From assembly GCA_947503935.1 (NCBI GenBank), contig CANNFR010000001.1, positions 310,001 through 374,000 of the forward strand: DNA of 64,000 nucleotides, read 5' to 3'. Source of the DNA: an uncultured Paracoccaceae bacterium. Lineage in GTDB: Bacteria; Pseudomonadota; Alphaproteobacteria; Rhodobacterales; Rhodobacteraceae. Below the pieces are notes generated by a model, which did not search any database, was not told the DNA's origin, and saw nothing but the letters and a program-made list of their open reading frames with translations. The translations under genes were made by a program, and so were the position numbers. Positions 61,700 to 64,000 of the stretch are shown in pieces (the stretch's first letter is position 1; each line of letters opens with the position of its first letter).

Positions 61700-63606
61700 G
61701 TGCAGTTTTACGGGTCAGAAACCTCAATGTCGGTTTCACGCAGGACGGCAAGACGACATTGGCGGTCAAGGGCGTGTCCTTTGAGGTCGCGCGTGGCGAA
61801 ACCGTGGCCCTTGTCGGCGAAAGCGGGTCGGGCAAGTCGGTCACGGCGCTGTCCACCGTGTCGCTCCTGCCCGACAGCGCGCAGATCAGCGGGTCGATCA
61901 CCTATGACGGGGCTGAAATGGTCGGCGCCTCCGAGAAAGAGCTGCGCCGGGTGCGGGGCAACGACATCAGTTTCATCTTTCAGGAGCCGATGACCTCGCT
62001 GAACCCGCTGCACGGGATCGAACGCCAGATCTCGGAAAGCCTGATCCAGCACCAAAACTTCAACCGTCTTGGCTGGCGCGCCCGGACCCTGCGTGGCTTT
62101 GTCGAGAACAAGCGGCGTCTGGCGCCTGTCTTTCTGGCGATTGCAATGGCGATCTATTCGCTGACGCTGCCTGTGCCTGCTTTCTTGTGGTTGGATATTC
62201 CCGCCGCTTTTGAGGGCTCGGACGTGGGTGCGGAAAGCTATCGCTTCCTGCTGCGCCTGGCCTCACTTGGGGCCTTTGCATTGGCCGGATACGTTCTGGG
62301 CCTGATCTGGCTTCTGATCCGGGGGGTCTTGCAGCGGGGTCTCTACGGCGCGCTCGGTCAGGTCTATGCCCGTGACCCCTTGCGTGAGCGGGTGCTTGAA
62401 CTGCTCAGGAAGGTCGGCATTCGCGACCCCGAGACGCGGCTGAACGCCTATCCGCATGAATTGTCGGGCGGGCAGCGCCAGCGTGTGATGATCGCCATGG
62501 CACTGGCCAACGGGCCCGATCTGCTGATTGCGGACGAACCGACGACCGCCCTGGACGTGACGATCCAGGCGCAGATCCTTGACCTTCTGGCCGACCTCAA
62601 GCGTGATGAGGGGATGAGCCTTTTGTTCATCACCCACGATCTGGGCATCGTGCGCCGCATCGCCGACCGGGTCTGCGTGATGAAGGATGGCGAGATCGTT
62701 GAAACCGGCCCGACCGCCAGGATTTTCGATGCGCCGCAGCACCCTTATACGAAAAAGCTGCTGGCCGCCGAATCCACCGGCCGCCCCGATCCCGTGCCCG
62801 CCGATGCGGCCGAGATTGCGCGCACCGATGATCTGCGGATCTGGTTTCCGATTAAGCGGGGCTTTCTGCGCAAGGTGGTGGGCCATGTGAAGGCGGTGAA
62901 CGCGGCCAGCCTGTCGGTGCGCGAGGGCGAGACGATCGGCATCGTCGGTGAAAGCGGGTCGGGCAAGACCACGCTGGCTTTGGCGATCATGCGGCTGATC
63001 TCGTCCCAGGGGCCGGTCGTGTTTCTGGGCAAGGATATCCAGGGCTGGAAATCGACCGATCTGCGCCCGCTCAGACGCGACATGCAGATCGTCTTTCAAG
63101 ACCCCTACGGGTCGCTCTCGCCGCGGATGACCATCGCCGAGATCGTGTCCGAGGGCCTCAAGATCCACAAGCTTGGCGATGGCCGCAACAAGGATGAAAT
63201 GGTCGCCGAAATCCTGACCGAAGTGGGCCTCGACCCCTCCGCGATGGGCCGCTACCCGCACGAGTTTTCCGGCGGTCAGCGCCAGCGCATCGCCATTGCC
63301 CGCGCGATGATCCTGCGCCCGCGTCTGTTAGTGCTGGATGAGCCGACCTCGGCGCTGGACATGACCGTGCAGGTGCAGATCGTCGAATTGCTGCGCAACC
63401 TTCAGCGCAAATACAAGCTGGCCTATCTGTTCATCAGCCACGATCTGAAGGTCGTCCGCGCGATGAGCCACCGGGTGATGGTGATGAAAAACGGCGATGT
63501 CATTGAACAGGGCACCGCGGACGAGATCTTCGAAGCGCCCAAAACCGAATATACCCGGTCATTGATAGCCGCGGCCCTTGGCCCGAAAGCCCGGGAAACC
63601 GCATGA
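61696..63606 (+). CDS. yejF: Peptide ABC importer ATPase YejF with a hydrophobic insertion in NBD1
   Basis: A 636-residue double ATPase, about 100 residues longer than usual YejF (near 530). NBD1 has Walker A GESGSGKS (41-48), Q-loop [10 protein letters not shown] and signature LSGGQRQRV (256-264); NBD2 has [29 protein letters not shown] and [11 protein letters not shown]. Residues about 121-226 (62056-62373), between Q-loop and signature of NBD1, form an insertion with two strongly hydrophobic segments (about 142-168 and 184-212). The frame is intact and all nucleotide motifs remain. The insertion lies where the helical subdomain would touch the permease. Confidence 0.95.
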   Translation: MSAVLRVRNLNVGFTQDGKTTLAVKGVSFEVARGETVALVGESGSGKSVTALSTVSLLPDSAQISGSITYDGAEMVGASEKELRRVRGNDISFIFQEPMTSLNPLHGIERQISESLIQHQNFNRLGWRARTLRGFVENKRRLAPVFLAIAMAIYSLTLPVPAFLWLDIPAAFEGSDVGAESYRFLLRLASLGAFALAGYVLGLIWLLIRGVLQRGLYGALGQVYARDPLRERVLELLRKVGIRDPETRLNAYPHELSGGQRQRVMIAMALANGPDLLIADEPTTALDVTIQAQILDLLADLKRDEGMSLLFITHDLGIVRRIADRVCVMKDGEIVETGPTARIFDAPQHPYTKKLLAAESTGRPDPVPADAAEIARTDDLRIWFPIKRGFLRKVVGHVKAVNAASLSVREGETIGIVGESGSGKTTLALAIMRLISSQGPVVFLGKDIQGWKSTDLRPLRRDMQIVFQDPYGSLSPRMTIAEIVSEGLKIHKLGDGRNKDEMVAEILTEVGLDPSAMGRYPHEFSGGQRQRIAIARAMILRPRLLVLDEPTSALDMTVQVQIVELLRNLQRKYKLAYLFISHDLKVVRAMSHRVMVMKNGDVIEQGTADEIFEAPKTEYTRSLIAAALGPKARETA

Positions 63607-64000
63607 AGGTTCTGCTGGTTCACCAGAATTTTCCCGGCCAGTTTCGCCACGTCGCACCCGGCCTTGTCGCGCGCGGGCATGAGATCGCGGTGATCACCGA
63701 CAAGCAGAACCAGGTACAATCGCCCTATACCACGGCGCGCTACGCCTATGTGCCGCCCGACCGGTCGAAGATTGCCGAGGCGGGCGCCCCGCTGGCCGCC
63801 CATCACGCGCAAATGGTCGGGCGCGGTGCGGCGGCCGCCCGCGTGGCGATCAAGCTGCGGGACGAGCGGAATTTCCACCCCGATGTCATTTTCGCCCATC
63901 CCGGCTGGGGCGAGACATTATTCCTGCGCGAGGTCTGGCCCGAGGCGCGCTTTCTGCTCTATGCCGAATTCTACTATGCCGCCCGCGGGCTCGACGCCAA
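63603..64000 (+). CDS. Glycosyltransferase, GT4-like (5' part, runs off the window)
   Basis: Starts at ATG 63603, overlapping the yejF stop, and stays open to the window end (at least 132 residues). The N-terminus [19 protein letters not shown], then RGHEIAVITD and PDVIFAHPGWGETLFLREVW, is typical of the donor-independent N-terminal Rossmann half of GT-B glycosyltransferases of the ExpC-like GT4 group. These act in polysaccharide synthesis. The C-terminal half is not visible. Confidence 0.85.
   Translation, partial: MKVLLVHQNFPGQFRHVAPGLVARGHEIAVITDKQNQVQSPYTTARYAYVPPDRSKIAEAGAPLAAHHAQMVGRGAAAARVAIKLRDERNFHPDVIFAHPGWGETLFLREVWPEARFLLYAEFYYAARGLDA

Noticed and set aside
62056-62373. Frameshift or misassembly explaining the YejF insertion
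   Set aside because: The frame stays open with normal codon use, and the ATPase motifs before and after are in the same frame, so an in-frame insertion is the simpler reading.

Overview
The window is high-GC DNA with dense, mostly 4-bp-overlapping operons. It looks like an alphaproteobacterial chromosome, most likely Rhodobacterales (Roseobacter/Rhodobacter group). The pointers are the Hint_2-type Hint protein, the pheA/membrane cytochrome c divergent pair, the yejABEF operon, the GFA/TetR context and the palindromic intergenic hairpins. No rRNA, tRNA, CRISPR array, insertion sequence or phage gene was seen. The identification rests on gene content only.

Left part (1-8.5 kb): the end of a FecCD-type iron/haem/B12 ABC importer; a secreted peptidoglycan-binding protein next to an unusual inner-membrane-anchored M23 endopeptidase plus lytic transglycosylase fusion; a TetR regulator divergent from a flavin amine oxidase with a perfect 16-bp operator between them; and a second TetR operon (TetR, GFA-fold protein, small conserved protein) with its own operator-like repeat.

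Centre (8.5-37.4 kb): a complete-looking type VI secretion (T6SS) locus in two divergent arms. The minus arm runs uncharacterised DUF gene, fha/tagH, tssA, tssB, tssC, hcp, a strong terminator, tssE, tssF, tssG, tssH (clpV), and an EF-hand orphan. The plus arm runs a giant autotransporter, then tssK, tssL, tssM, tagF, pppA, ppkA. No vgrG, PAAR or tssJ gene is present, so spike and effectors must lie elsewhere. Control is of the threonine-phosphorylation type (PpkA kinase, PppA phosphatase, Fha, TagF), but no tagQRST genes are here.

Immediately convergent to ppkA (37.5-41.1 kb) is a six-gene minus-strand operon: two small exported proteins, ExbB, two ExbD proteins (one lacking the usual protonatable Asp) and a TonB-like protein. 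A divergent DUF1036 gene follows. The C-terminal periplasmic domain of the TonB-like protein visibly resembles the C-terminal periplasmic domain of PpkA, including two cysteines. This suggests a proton-motive-force-driven envelope module feeding, or sensing with, the T6SS kinase. It is the most interesting proposal from this window and is an inference from sequence.

Right part (41.6-64 kb): a LacI-controlled sugar operon (EthD-like protein, SDR, GH31 alpha-glycosidase, binding protein, two permeases, ATPase); cpdB; nudC; an SRPBCC protein; a more AT-rich islet with a zinc-ribbon membrane protein and a Hint-domain protein; pheA divergent from a membrane cytochrome c; then yejABEF, in which the YejF ATPase carries an approximately 106-residue hydrophobic insertion inside its first nucleotide-binding domain; and the start of a glycosyltransferase cut by the window end.
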